The position numbers and the translations under genes are program-made. DNA of 48,879 nt from CAYPLH01 sp964411505 (GTDB lineage Bacteria > Bacillota > Clostridia > CAYPLH01 > DUMO01): positions 1 through 48,879 of the forward strand of contig CAYPLH010000029.1 in NCBI GenBank assembly GCA_964411505.1. The letters are read 5' to 3'. The notes beneath the pieces are model-generated. The model did no database searches, was not told the DNA's origin, and saw only the letters and a list, made by a program, of their open reading frames with translations. Positions 17,674-26,920 of this stretch are shown here, piece after piece. Numbering within the stretch: the stretch's first letter is position 1; every line of letters begins with the position of its first letter.

Positions 17674-19461
17674 CTAAAAAATATAATATGGTATTTTAAT
17701 AGTAACGACTGTAAATTCGCCATACTTACTTTTTATTTCTACTCCATAATTATTTCCAAAGTGTAGCTTAATTCTTTCGTTTACATTTCGCAGACCAAAA
17801 GCAGTTGAATCTCTGCTTTTAATTGAACTATCAATTGATTCCCTTAAATTTTTCAAATTCTCTTCACTAATGCCAATTCCATCATCCGATATATCAATAA
17901 CGATATTATCTTTTTCTTTACGTCCAGATATCTTAATTGAACCCTTATTAAGCTTATTTTTTATACCATGATATATTGAATTCTCAACAATTGGTTGAAA
18001 AGTAAGTTTAATAATTTTACAATCCAGTATTTCATCACTTATATCAAAGTAATAATCAAATTTCTTACTATAACGCATTTTTTGAATAAGTATATAATTG
18101 CGTACATGCTCAATCTCTTCATTTAATGTAATAATTTCGCTGCCTTTATTAAGCCCAATCATAAAAAATTTAGTAAGTGCACTTGTCATCTGGCTTGCTT
18201 TAAGGTTTTCATTCATATCAATAAGATGCCTTATTGAACCCATAGTATTATATAAAAAATGCGGATTGATCTGACTTTGAAGTACTTCCAACTCTGCCTG
18301 TCTTTTTTTCTCCTGTTCATCTTTGACTTGGTCTAATAACTTACGAACAGTTTTCACAAGATTATCAAGGCCTTGCGCAAGTAAGCCAATTTCGCTACTA
18401 TCATTCACATTAAAACACAAATCGAACTCTCCATTTTCTACCCTTGTAACCTGCTTAGCTAAAAATCTTATAGGCTTAGAAATAGAATTTGTAAAAATTG
18501 TAGATATAACTGTAGAAATAAAGATCAGCAATATTGTTATTATTGGTATTATTATCCTTAATTTATTTACATTTTGATAAATGTCCCGATATGGAACAAT
18601 TGCGGCAACAACCCATTTGTTTATTTCCAATGAATCATATATTACAAGCATCTTTTCGCCACTATTGTTAATTATATCAAAGCTTCCTTGAATCCCCATG
18701 TTCTCAATAAGGTAATCATACCCATTCTTTCCAATACTGTAACTGTCACTTATATCTTTTGACGATAATATAGAGTCAGAACTCATTAGTGCAATATATC
18801 CATTAGTACTTATGCGTGAATTATTTAGTATATCAAGAAAATAATTGCTTTTTAAGTTTATCATTAAAATACCATTTACTCTGGAATTACTATCTCCTAT
18901 AATTTTAAAAACGCTTATCACATTCCTAGTATCTATGGTTGTAAGCACATTATCTTTATGATCATTCAGCCAGTAATATCCTTTTGCATTCCAGCTATAA
19001 GTATTTACCCATTCGGCAAGATTTATTTCATCATCAGTAAGAATTGAATTTCTGATGATTTTATAAATTTTCCCATCATTTAATTTTAAGTAAATTGAAT
19101 CTATGATTTTGTAATATCTGTCATAAACACTATTAAACATTTTCGATATTTCGATAATGTTTTCATATTTATTGTTTTCATTGTTTAAAACACTATCAGC
19201 TCTTAATATATTATTGAATGAAGAGCTATTCTCTATTACAATAAGTTGATCAAAAATTTCGCTTAACTTTTCATTTATAAATGTGTTTGTTTGGTGAACA
19301 GTATCATTAAGTAAAAAATATGCATTATCTCTTATTTGCCCTATTGTTAATATATAGTATACAATACCGATAGTAAGAACCGATAAAACTACTATCAAAA
19401 GCATAAAAAACAGCAATCTATATTTGAAAGAAAATCTTATATTTTTAAAATTTGGTAACAT
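17674..19461 (-). CDS. YesM-type sensor histidine kinase
   Basis: A 595-residue membrane kinase. One helix near the N-terminus, an extracytoplasmic sensor (dCACHE-like) of about 260 residues, a second helix near residue 300-320, a HAMP region, then the His_kinase domain with QINPHFLYN carrying the phospho-accepting histidine, and a HATPase domain (PIVENSIYHG, DISDDGIGIS, TAFGLRNVNERI). It senses an extracellular sugar or its binding protein. The frame can be opened at a GTG at 19476, but that GTG belongs to a GAGGTGA ribosome site, so I place the start at the ATG at 19461. The spacing of 11 bases is a little long. Confidence 0.9.
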   Translation of the reverse strand: MLPNFKNIRFSFKYRLLFFMLLIVVLSVLTIGIVYYILTIGQIRDNAYFLLNDTVHQTNTFINEKLSEIFDQLIVIENSSSFNNILRADSVLNNENNKYENIIEISKMFNSVYDRYYKIIDSIYLKLNDGKIYKIIRNSILTDDEINLAEWVNTYSWNAKGYYWLNDHKDNVLTTIDTRNVISVFKIIGDSNSRVNGILMINLKSNYFLDILNNSRISTNGYIALMSSDSILSSKDISDSYSIGKNGYDYLIENMGIQGSFDIINNSGEKMLVIYDSLEINKWVVAAIVPYRDIYQNVNKLRIIIPIITILLIFISTVISTIFTNSISKPIRFLAKQVTRVENGEFDLCFNVNDSSEIGLLAQGLDNLVKTVRKLLDQVKDEQEKKRQAELEVLQSQINPHFLYNTMGSIRHLIDMNENLKASQMTSALTKFFMIGLNKGSEIITLNEEIEHVRNYILIQKMRYSKKFDYYFDISDEILDCKIIKLTFQPIVENSIYHGIKNKLNKGSIKISGRKEKDNIVIDISDDGIGISEENLKNLRESIDSSIKSRDSTAFGLRNVNERIKLHFGNNYGVEIKSKYGEFTVVTIKIPYYIF

Positions 19462-19511
19462 AGTGATTGACGTCACCTCAGCTTACATAATTGATTTCAC
19501 CTGCTAAACGC

Positions 19512-20978
19512 TCATATTTTTAGATACCCTAACCTTGTATATTGCTCAGCAGGCGCATCATTTTCTTTCATAAGTTGTATCATGTGCTTAATCATAATTT
19601 CTTCAATTTCTAAATCATGAATAGGTTTTTCCTGCTTTGGATCTGTTTTAAGATCAAACAGCATTGTATTAAAAGTATCACCTGTCGTTTCAGGTATTCT
19701 TCTTATCTTCATTACACGACAGCCTTTTGTAAATTTAAAAGGCTCTGATAATTCAACGGTACGCAATTCATCTAAACTAATAAAACTTCTCATAATAGTG
19801 GGCATTAATGTATAATTGTACAATTCGTTCTGTTTTTTTTCTTCAAATGCTCTCATATAAACATAATTTCCGTCGGTGCAGTTTACAAAAGCGCCATGTA
19901 TACCGAACAATGCGGCATCTCTTATTTCTTTATTCGAACTTATTGTATCTTTTAATGATTTGCCCTGCATATTTTCTGGTATTTCAATATTGAAGTAATC
20001 AAGCAAGGTCGGTGCAATATCAATTGTCTGAACAAGGCAATTACAGTGTTCATTTTTCCGTTGGCTGCGAGGATCCCATATAAAAAGAGGGATATTTGCA
20101 ACCTCATTAAAAAACGGCTGGACATTTTTTCCCCACCATCCATGATCAGATAATAAAAATCCATGATCGGTATTCACAATAAGCATAGTGTCTTCCCACA
20201 TGTCGTGTTTATCAAAAGCATCCAAGACTTTACCAAGATTATGATCACACATACTTAGAAGTGCTGCATATTGATTTTTTAGATGCTGAACTTGTTCAGG
20301 TGTTTCAGTGACAGCGTTATATAAAGGCCAGTCAAAATGAGGTCCTTTATAGTCCTCAGGGTAAAGCTCAAGATACTTTTCTGGTACCATAAAAGGTTCA
20401 TGTGGGTCAAAAGCTTCTATTTGTAGGAACCAATTATCTTCATTATGATTAGTTTCAATAAATTCAAGTCCTTTGTTAAAGGTCCTTGTTAAAGGATAAC
20501 CCTCTTCACTTTTTATATACTTTCTGTTAATCCAGTCCTGTTTACCCCAGCTACCTTTTCTTCCTCCGATATGTTCAGGCACGCAGAGTTCCCTTAAATC
20601 CCCCTTCCATGGATCGCCTTCTTGACCGCGGCATAACTCCCATGTGCTATACCTGTTGTGGTAAGTTGCTCCACCATCTTCCCAGTAATGATAGTGATCA
20701 CTTACCAGATGTGAATGTATCCCATTGTTTTTAAGTAATTCAGGCATAGAATCATCAAATGGTTCTAATGGTCCCCATCTTCGATGCAAGAAATTATAAC
20801 GTCCTGTATGCAATTCACGTCGTGCAGGCATGCAAGGCGCACTACCAATATAGCACCTATCAAAAGCAATTGAATTTTTATACAATCGCTCAAAATTCGG
20901 AGCTTTAACCCAGTCACATCCATAGGCAGGTAGCATATGTTTATTAAGTGAGTCAAACATTACCATTACCGCTCTCAC
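19512..20978 (-). CDS. Sulfatase, cytoplasmic, formylglycine type
   Basis: A 488-residue sulfatase of the alkaline phosphatase superfamily. The formylglycine motif is CMPARRELHTGR at residues 49-60, with C49 to be oxidised. The fourth motif residue is alanine rather than serine, an accepted variant (CxPxR). NTDHGFLLSDHG carries the metal ligands, and a preceding FDPHEPF segment is typical. There is no signal peptide, so desulfation happens inside the cell after import. Maturation would need an anaerobic sulfatase-maturing enzyme; none is encoded here. It starts with GTG at 20978, eight bases after GGAGG. Confidence 0.9.
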   Translation of the reverse strand: MRAVMVMFDSLNKHMLPAYGCDWVKAPNFERLYKNSIAFDRCYIGSAPCMPARRELHTGRYNFLHRRWGPLEPFDDSMPELLKNNGIHSHLVSDHYHYWEDGGATYHNRYSTWELCRGQEGDPWKGDLRELCVPEHIGGRKGSWGKQDWINRKYIKSEEGYPLTRTFNKGLEFIETNHNEDNWFLQIEAFDPHEPFMVPEKYLELYPEDYKGPHFDWPLYNAVTETPEQVQHLKNQYAALLSMCDHNLGKVLDAFDKHDMWEDTMLIVNTDHGFLLSDHGWWGKNVQPFFNEVANIPLFIWDPRSQRKNEHCNCLVQTIDIAPTLLDYFNIEIPENMQGKSLKDTISSNKEIRDAALFGIHGAFVNCTDGNYVYMRAFEEKKQNELYNYTLMPTIMRSFISLDELRTVELSEPFKFTKGCRVMKIRRIPETTGDTFNTMLFDLKTDPKQEKPIHDLEIEEIMIKHMIQLMKENDAPAEQYTRLGYLKI

Positions 20979-21018
20979 AAAAAAACCTCCATTCTTAAAA
21001 ATGTTACTACTCCCATAA

Positions 21019-21858
21019 TTACAGCCTTTTAATTAAATTTAATATATTTTCATAGCTTCTTTTAATACCCTCTTCAGGAGTCATTTTCCCAATATACTCT
21101 ATTGATATATATCCAGTATAATTATTCTTTTTCAATTTCTTAAGCACTTCAAATGTCGGTACTATCCCCTCTCCTATAGCAACTCCTGAATATTTTGATA
21201 TCTTTTTATTACCTTTGACTTCATTTGTGTTTAAATCATCATCTAAAAGCATGTAATCTTTCAGATGTACATGCACAGTTTTTTCATACAATTCATCTAA
21301 AGCAGCTAGAGTATCAGCTCCTGCTAACACATAATTACCATCATCATAAGCAATATTCATTAAAGGAACATTACTGGCAAACTCCAACATATGCTCTGGC
21401 TTGCCACGAAGATTAGCATGACCTCCATGATTCTCCATAGAAAGAATCATATTTTTTCTAGCAGCGTGTTCTGAAACTTTTAAAAGTCCATCAGTCATAA
21501 GAGCACGCACTTGTTCATTACTCAGTCCTTCCTTTGGACCTCCGGGAGATATCATAATATGTTTTGCATTAAAAAGGCTTGCTCTATCTATTCTTCTTAT
21601 TACGTCCTGTACTACTTTATCTCGTGTTTTGTCATCGGTCTGGACAAAGTCTGTCACTATTATATAGCTCGGAAGTTCTAAATTGGAGTCTTCCAATTTG
21701 CTCTGCAAGTCTATAAAATCACTATCTTCCATATGATGATCAGATAGCTCCACACCATCTACCTTTAAATCACTACAATACTTAATGAATTCATTCATGG
21801 TGATTTTCTTCTTTTCAAACTCCTTGTAAAAGCAATGGCTCATGACTGAAACTTTCAT
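21019..21858 (-). CDS. Sugar phosphate isomerase/epimerase-like TIM barrel (second of three)
   Basis: A 279-residue xylose-isomerase-like TIM barrel. Landmarks are VDGVELSDHH, ISPGGPKEG, LSMENHGGH, NIAYDDGNY, VHVHLKDYM and ISIEYIGKMTPEEG. The Glu, Asp and His residues expected for a divalent metal site are present. Start ATG at 21858 with AGGAGG upstream. A TATAAT sequence at 21938-21943 (minus strand) offers a possible internal promoter, but its -35 is poor. It is followed after about 40 bases by the sulfatase gene. Substrate unknown. Confidence 0.82.
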   Translation of the reverse strand: MKVSVMSHCFYKEFEKKKITMNEFIKYCSDLKVDGVELSDHHMEDSDFIDLQSKLEDSNLELPSYIIVTDFVQTDDKTRDKVVQDVIRRIDRASLFNAKHIMISPGGPKEGLSNEQVRALMTDGLLKVSEHAARKNMILSMENHGGHANLRGKPEHMLEFASNVPLMNIAYDDGNYVLAGADTLAALDELYEKTVHVHLKDYMLLDDDLNTNEVKGNKKISKYSGVAIGEGIVPTFEVLKKLKKNNYTGYISIEYIGKMTPEEGIKRSYENILNLIKRL

Positions 21859-22003
21859 TTAGCTTCCTCCTGTTACATAAATTTCGATTTGCTTATATTT
21901 TACAATCTTCAATAAGTGTTTTTCATAACTTATTTACATTATAGTGCAGCATTTGTTAGAATCCATCTTAAAAAATCTTGATAGAACAACTATTTTATTC
22001 ATC

Positions 22004-22792
22004 TCAAAAGTTGTATTTATCAATTAAACTTTCTATACCTTTTAAATATTTATAATCCTTTACCGCTCTTATAAATGGATCTCCGCCGGATGGCATTTCA
22101 ATCATAAAATCACTGTCATAACCACGTTTTAATAGGGTAGACACAATTAAGAATGTGTCAATCTTACCATCCTCAAGAGAAGTCCAGACTGGACTTTTAT
22201 CTCTAAACCATCCATTTTTCAAGTGACAGAATCCAATATTATCTTTTAAAATTTCTAGTGCTTTCTCTGTTTCTTCTTGACCTGAATATGAAAGGTTTGC
22301 CTGATCATAGTTCACATATATATCGGGCAACCCGGTTTTTTTGATAAGCATCTTTGTGATTTGGGCTGATTCATGAAGAACGCCTGGATGTGTTTCAACT
22401 ACTAGCTTCATACCTTTTTTCACCGTATACCTGCCTAAAAAGCTCATGGCATTTACTACTAGATTATAATCATTTTCTGTTGCCTTATCCGGGGTTGGGC
22501 TCTCGATTTTTACATCTACAATTTTGCAATCCAAAGAATATGCCAAATCAATAAGTCTTTCTCCTTCCATAAGCGACTTTTCATCTGTTCCTGAAATAAA
22601 TCTAAATGATAAAATATCAAGACCTATTTGATTGCATTTTTCTTTCAGTGCTTGTGGCGATGGTACATGCCTGTTCCAGTTTTCGGGATAATATATAAGC
22701 TCTATTGAATCATATCCAATGTGTTTTAAGAACTCAACACACTTTTCCATATTGTAGTTTATAAATCCGATAGAAGTATAACCAATTCTCAC
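22004..22792 (-). CDS. Sugar phosphate isomerase/epimerase-like TIM barrel (third of three)
   Basis: A 262-residue protein of the same TIM-barrel family: IGYDSIELIYYPENW, VVETHPGVLHE, VNYDQANLSYSG, FCHLKNGWF and DSDFMIEMPSGGDPF give the expected acidic and histidine ligands. The first GTG in frame is at 22801, but a second GTG at 22792 has AAAGGGTGG five bases upstream and gives the usual start (RIGYTSIGF), so I use it. The amidohydrolase gene ends 40-50 bases upstream. Only moderately similar to the other two TIM barrels, so the three probably act on different intermediates. Confidence 0.8.
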   Translation of the reverse strand: MRIGYTSIGFINYNMEKCVEFLKHIGYDSIELIYYPENWNRHVPSPQALKEKCNQIGLDILSFRFISGTDEKSLMEGERLIDLAYSLDCKIVDVKIESPTPDKATENDYNLVVNAMSFLGRYTVKKGMKLVVETHPGVLHESAQITKMLIKKTGLPDIYVNYDQANLSYSGQEETEKALEILKDNIGFCHLKNGWFRDKSPVWTSLEDGKIDTFLIVSTLLKRGYDSDFMIEMPSGGDPFIRAVKDYKYLKGIESLIDKYNF

Positions 22793-22844
22793 TATTACCA
22801 CCCTTTTTCCTTATATTTCTTTTAACCCCAGCCAGCCTGCAACA

Positions 22845-24122
22845 TCAAGAAAGCTTGAGTTTAAAAATCCTATTAGGATTCTCATAAAAAAGCATATCTA
22901 CAATTTTCTTTGCTCTATCAAGGTCAAAAACTCCATCCTCTACTTTCTTTGCAAGAGCTCGGCTTACATTCATTTTTGCAAGCTGAAGATGACCATATAC
23001 ACCATCTACAAATCTATAATCACCGCCAAAGGCACTTATTTTATTTATCGGTACTGAATCAATCCATTCGATAAGCGAATTTATGCTGGCTTCAGGTGAA
23101 ATAATATGCGCCCAGCACATATCTATAAATACATTAGGAAACATTTTGGCAAGAGCTGATAAAACATGTTGGTATGGATATCCTATATGAAATATATCAA
23201 AATCTACATCCGGATATTCCAGAAAAAGATTCGTTAAAAGAGAGGGATCACTATTGTAAATTATATTCCCATTACCTTCCTGAATCCCCGTATGAATCTG
23301 CATTGTTACATTATTTTTAGCAGCAATCCTAAGTATAAAGTGCATCATATAATCTTGAAACTTTTTACCTACTACAAACGTTTTACTTTGCCAATCAGGA
23401 TAATGTTTCACATTAAAAATTTTATTAAAATCATTTTCAGCATCACTTTTAGTCACTCTTTCAAAATTTAGACTCCTTGTATAAGCAAGCCCGCATTTTA
23501 AGCCTACTGCACCCATTTTTAAATGCTTATCAATCATGATTTTTGTGGCATCCAGCCAATCATCAAATGAATGAATTTTTACACCAGACTCTGTTTCAAT
23601 CTTTTTAACATCTGATTCTGTTGCTGGAGAAACCAAGCTTCCAATACTTGGCACTATACTAAAAAAGTTCTTGTCACATACAAGGACATCCCTGACTAAT
23701 AAACTTGTTTTGATTCTGCATTTTTCCTTTAATACTTTCTTAAAATGACCAGGTTTAAGAGTAGTTAGGAACAAGCTGTTCAGCTCTTCTATTGTCTCAC
23801 CGCATATTTTCTCAATTCCATACAACCCTTTAACAGCAATATCAAGAGATCTGCCATAGCCTGTATTTCTGCAAAACTCCCAATAAGGCTCAACTATTTT
23901 CCATCTATCCATAATTGGAAGATGATTATTTATTACTTTAACATAATCGTCCATTTTTAGACCAGCGGATATCAAATCCCTTCTGAAGTACTGGCATAGA
24001 TATTCTTTCAGAACATCCGTGTCCTTGTCTCGTGCATCTTCCGAATTTGGAAGATGCTCATGGGTATCAATTACATCAATATCTTTGGTATATTCTAATA
24101 TGTTTTCATAGAAGTTGTTCAT
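22845..24122 (-). CDS. Amidohydrolase (Amidohydro_2) family protein
   Basis: A 425-residue TIM-barrel hydrolase or lyase. DVIDTHEHLPN near residue 18 is the HxH metal motif. QIHTGIQEG and a FDIFHIGYPY segment provide the later histidines, and SAFGGDYRFVDG the aspartate. The family includes decarboxylases, lactonases and uronate isomerase relatives. Length and the interrupted N-terminal region (residues 30-200) are longer than in simple lactonases. No signal peptide. GGAGG precedes the ATG. A 190-base gap to the GH127-like gene upstream contains GTTACACAACT and AGTTGTGC-AGTAAC arms of an imperfect hairpin. Confidence 0.78.
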   Translation of the reverse strand: MNNFYENILEYTKDIDVIDTHEHLPNSEDARDKDTDVLKEYLCQYFRRDLISAGLKMDDYVKVINNHLPIMDRWKIVEPYWEFCRNTGYGRSLDIAVKGLYGIEKICGETIEELNSLFLTTLKPGHFKKVLKEKCRIKTSLLVRDVLVCDKNFFSIVPSIGSLVSPATESDVKKIETESGVKIHSFDDWLDATKIMIDKHLKMGAVGLKCGLAYTRSLNFERVTKSDAENDFNKIFNVKHYPDWQSKTFVVGKKFQDYMMHFILRIAAKNNVTMQIHTGIQEGNGNIIYNSDPSLLTNLFLEYPDVDFDIFHIGYPYQHVLSALAKMFPNVFIDMCWAHIISPEASINSLIEWIDSVPINKISAFGGDYRFVDGVYGHLQLAKMNVSRALAKKVEDGVFDLDRAKKIVDMLFYENPNRIFKLKLS

Positions 24123-24310
24123 ATGCTATCCTCCAATTTTATTAGTCCCCACACACACCGGACTTAAAAGTAATATGAAGACTTACTCTGTTACTGCACA
24201 ACTATTGTGATTGCTCCCCAATAAGTTGTGTAACAACTATTCCCATAGGCAAGCATACCATAAATTGCAGCTTGTCTCTAAATATAAAGCAATCTGATTT
24301 TTTATAATCC

Positions 24311-26101
24311 CTACCATTCAATGGTGCATTCCGATTTATTTAAACTCATTTCCGTTATTGGCGCTTTATCTTTTTTCATTTCACTTCTTTTAAATAACGG
24401 TGCAACATCTCCTGATGGACTGATATTTACAACATAATTACCTTTCCATGTCAGTAAATAATTTTGTCCGTTAATTACCTCAAATTCACTTTTTTCTATT
24501 AATGGATATTTAACCAAAACAACAGTCTCCTCGCCCAATTGACCAAGATCAATGAAAGGATGAACATATTTAAATTCACTTATCTCACCATTAATTTCAA
24601 CTGAGATTTGTTCCTGGTTAACACCTTCAGGGATTCTTATAAATAATCTATTGCTCTTATGCATATTTACTTCAAGCAATCCCTCATATGGTGCATAGCT
24701 TTTTACTTTTGCATACTTTGTATCCCTGTTTAGATGCATATTTATGAATACTCCCGCTTCACCGGTTGAAATATTATTTTCTTCAAAAGTAATGATGTTA
24801 TTCCAGACCATATATTCTCCAAACACTCCATGTGGTGCACAACAATTTTGAAGTGCGCGATATCTTCTAGCTGTAGGATCAACAAAGTCATTTGGTGCAC
24901 CCCAGCCAACAAACGCTCCTTTAATTCGTTCAGGTACGTTAACATTTGAATACTGCATGGTTGTTTCCTGTTTATTTTCTGATACTTCAATCCATGAGGT
25001 ATCCTTTAGTTGAGCTTCATAGAAATAATTCTTGAAAAACCTCTCGGCAATATCCCAATATTCAGGATAACCGCATTTAGCAAGCTGTATAGCAACATCA
25101 ATTGCATCAACAAGAGTGCATGTCTCACAACTTTGTGGAACTTTCCCAAGTATTGCGGAAGGAAATTGCTCAGCAATCCACCCCATACTGCTTCCAAGCT
25201 CCTTTAGAATTTCATCAAAATGATGCTTGCTCCATGATATAAACTTAGGAATCCATAGATGTTTTGCACACCGAATTATTCCTGCAAGTCCATAGAAAAA
25301 CGCATGTGTGTTAAAGCCTAAAGATATTTCATTCTCCGGAAAATCGTGGAATGATTCAGGCCACATATCAATAAAACACTGTGAATAACCTCGTGCCAAT
25401 TCAATTAAAGATCTATCTCCTGTTTGTTCATAAGCAAAAACTAATGGACTAATCCATCCAAGCATATTCTGTCCAGCTGCTGGTTGTTCAAAAGAATCTG
25501 GCATATATCCCGCAGGATATTGAAATCTTGAAAGATATGCCCAGTTTCCTTTGGTAATTGAAAGCTCTTTTATTCTGTCAATCATTCTTAGGGCACATTC
25601 TTTTGCTTTGCTGTCTCCGGTTGCAAGATATGAAAGATACAATCCAGTAAAAACACTTCTGTTATCCCACATATCAAATTCAAAATCATAATTATAGTCT
25701 TCGACTGCAATTGACCTTTCTTCTGCAGCTACGTCTCTAAAAGGATCGTATGGATCAGGCAGAGGTCTACATGAAAAAGCTTCTCCATCTGCTATGGACT
25801 CATATATTAATTTCTTCCATAGCTGCTCAATTTCAGGTTCTTCCTCTTGTCCAAGAATTATACGGCTAAATACAGATGCATATAAAAATCTTCCAAGATC
25901 TTCACTGTGATCCCACACATTATGCGTTAGCTCAGGTGGAGTCTTACCATAAAAACAATAAAAATATGGGCGACATGAATCATCATGATCGACTGCTTCA
26001 TTTAGAAATTTCTGACTTAATTTAGCCATATCCTCAATACTAGTAGTCTTGGGCCATTTTTCGGTTGCACCTTTAGTTCCAAAAAGTGATTTACTTACCA
26101 T
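24311..26101 (-). CDS. GH127-like (DUF1680-type) glycosidase, putative beta-L-arabinofuranosidase
   Basis: A 596-residue cytoplasmic protein. An alpha/alpha-barrel (about residues 50-430) is followed by a beta-sandwich. Key residues resemble the zinc-cysteine site of GH127 beta-L-arabinofuranosidase HypBA1: SCETC gives E326 and C328, and NCCAPHG gives C420 and C421. In HypBA1 the ligands are E338, C340, C417 and C418, with a cysteine as nucleophile. A glutamate at 311 lies where the acid/base might be. Overall similarity seems distant, so another sugar is possible. No signal peptide. It is the first gene of the long minus-strand run, with a leader of about 370 bases from a promoter shared with the plus-strand operon. 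Confidence 0.65.
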   Translation of the reverse strand: MVSKSLFGTKGATEKWPKTTSIEDMAKLSQKFLNEAVDHDDSCRPYFYCFYGKTPPELTHNVWDHSEDLGRFLYASVFSRIILGQEEEPEIEQLWKKLIYESIADGEAFSCRPLPDPYDPFRDVAAEERSIAVEDYNYDFEFDMWDNRSVFTGLYLSYLATGDSKAKECALRMIDRIKELSITKGNWAYLSRFQYPAGYMPDSFEQPAAGQNMLGWISPLVFAYEQTGDRSLIELARGYSQCFIDMWPESFHDFPENEISLGFNTHAFFYGLAGIIRCAKHLWIPKFISWSKHHFDEILKELGSSMGWIAEQFPSAILGKVPQSCETCTLVDAIDVAIQLAKCGYPEYWDIAERFFKNYFYEAQLKDTSWIEVSENKQETTMQYSNVNVPERIKGAFVGWGAPNDFVDPTARRYRALQNCCAPHGVFGEYMVWNNIITFEENNISTGEAGVFINMHLNRDTKYAKVKSYAPYEGLLEVNMHKSNRLFIRIPEGVNQEQISVEINGEISEFKYVHPFIDLGQLGEETVVLVKYPLIEKSEFEVINGQNYLLTWKGNYVVNISPSGDVAPLFKRSEMKKDKAPITEMSLNKSECTIEW

Positions 26102-26149
26102 CGTTTTTCTTCTCCTTCTGTATTATTAGCTAAAGGAAATAATACTATA

Positions 26150-26230
26150 GCGTTAATCTTATATATTTAACGCATTTATGCGTCTTACTTAAAATAACTG
26201 CAAACACTTTAACGCATTATTTTAAGTAAG
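26150..26230 (-). promoter_or_regulatory. Cluster of TTAACGC boxes and a 14-bp inverted repeat in the GH127 leader
   Basis: GCGTTAA at 26150-26156 faces TTAACGC at 26167-26173, forming an inverted pair ten bases apart. TTTAACGCATT occurs at 26166-26176 and again at 26208-26218, 42 bases apart. ACGCATTTATGCGT is itself a palindrome. A perfect 14-bp inverted repeat (CTTACTTAAAATAA, 26184-26197, and its complement, 26217-26230) encloses the second box. The cluster lies between the likely transcription start and the gene. It may be an operator set or a leader RNA structure; the factor is unknown. Confidence 0.5.
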
Positions 26231-26310
26231 AATAATTTTAGAAATAACGTTGTAGTAATAATTACTTTAATATTATCGTTTCTGATTATTATAAATAATA
26301 CGATATATTT

Positions 26311-26332
26311 AAAATTCTGTTTGTTATTTTTA
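26311..26332 (-). promoter_or_regulatory. AACAAACA box in the GH127 leader
   Basis: On the minus strand AAAAATAACAAACAGAA is followed by TTTTAAATATATCGTA. It resembles the stretch at 14914-14940 in front of the DegT-type gene. A TATAAT lies about 20 bases further downstream on the minus strand, so it could mark a second, proximal promoter controlled by the same regulator. Confidence 0.35.
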
Positions 26333-26466
26333 AACTATACCTTCTACTCAATCCGACACTAGCTTATCCATCAATTGCAAAACAATATTGAAGAATTCTT
26401 GTTTTTTGAAAAAGCAAGAATGCTACAAAGCTGCTTTCCACTAGATAATAAAATTATATGATATGT

Positions 26467-26560
26467 AATCATTATTTGTATATAGTATAATAACGTTTAT
26501 GATTATAGGAACATTACAATAATCATTAATCCGAATTCGATAAGTTTGACCTTTATATAA
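26467..26560 (-). promoter_or_regulatory. Promoter P1, inverted copy of P2, driving the minus-strand cluster
   Basis: Read on the minus strand this 94-base segment aligns without gaps to 29627-29720 on the plus strand; by hand about 75 of 94 positions match. The best conserved parts are an upstream box (TATAAAGGTCAAA then TTATCGAAT), ATTGTAAT, CTATAATCA and TATACTATATACA. TATACT at 26484-26489 is the likely -10, and there is no good -35, as usual for activator-dependent promoters. The upstream box ends 46 bases before the -10 in both copies. The AraC-type regulator encoded between P1 and P2 is the obvious candidate activator. Confidence 0.65.
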
Positions 26561-26617
26561 TGTTATTTACACTTTGTTATCAGCTTGCTGTTTAGAGGTC
26601 ATTGTAACTAAGTGCTG

Positions 26618-26645
26618 TTTACAAAGGTGCATTATACACTATAAA
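26618..26645 (+). promoter_or_regulatory. Candidate promoter of the AraC-type regulator gene
   Basis: TTTACA at 26618-26623 and TATAAA at 26640-26645 are separated by 16 bases, close to the sigma-A consensus. It would give a leader of about 270 bases that runs through the partial repeat at 26691-26764. Other AT-rich hexamers are present, so this is one possibility among several. Confidence 0.35.
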
Positions 26646-26690
26646 CAACATCTTTAATCTTTGATCTGCTTATTTTTTAAAAAAGTTATG

Positions 26691-26764
26691 ATGATATAGT
26701 GTAGCATAAAGAACAATTGGCTTTATTTTGACAGAAAACTCGGTGAGTGGAATATAAAAAAGCG
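26691..26764 (+). repeat. Partial copy of the 205-bp MITE-like element
   Basis: About 74 bases starting ATGATATAGTGTAGCA are nearly identical to the left end of the element at 29323-29527, with only a handful of differences. The centre and right end are absent. After the homology ends, AGCGGATTGAA is shared with the sequence just right of the complete element (29543-29552), so the two sites share flanking sequence too. The copy lies in the leader of the AraC-type gene. Confidence 0.7.
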
Positions 26765-26920
26765 GATTGAAGATCACCAATGTAATACATTGAATTTGTA
26801 GCGCTTATCTGATAATATGATTACTATAAAGTTTTGCAGTTTAAAAAATGTATTTAATAACATATGAGAAATGATCATTAACTTTCGGTGCAATTAAATT
26901 CACGAAAGGATTGATATAAG

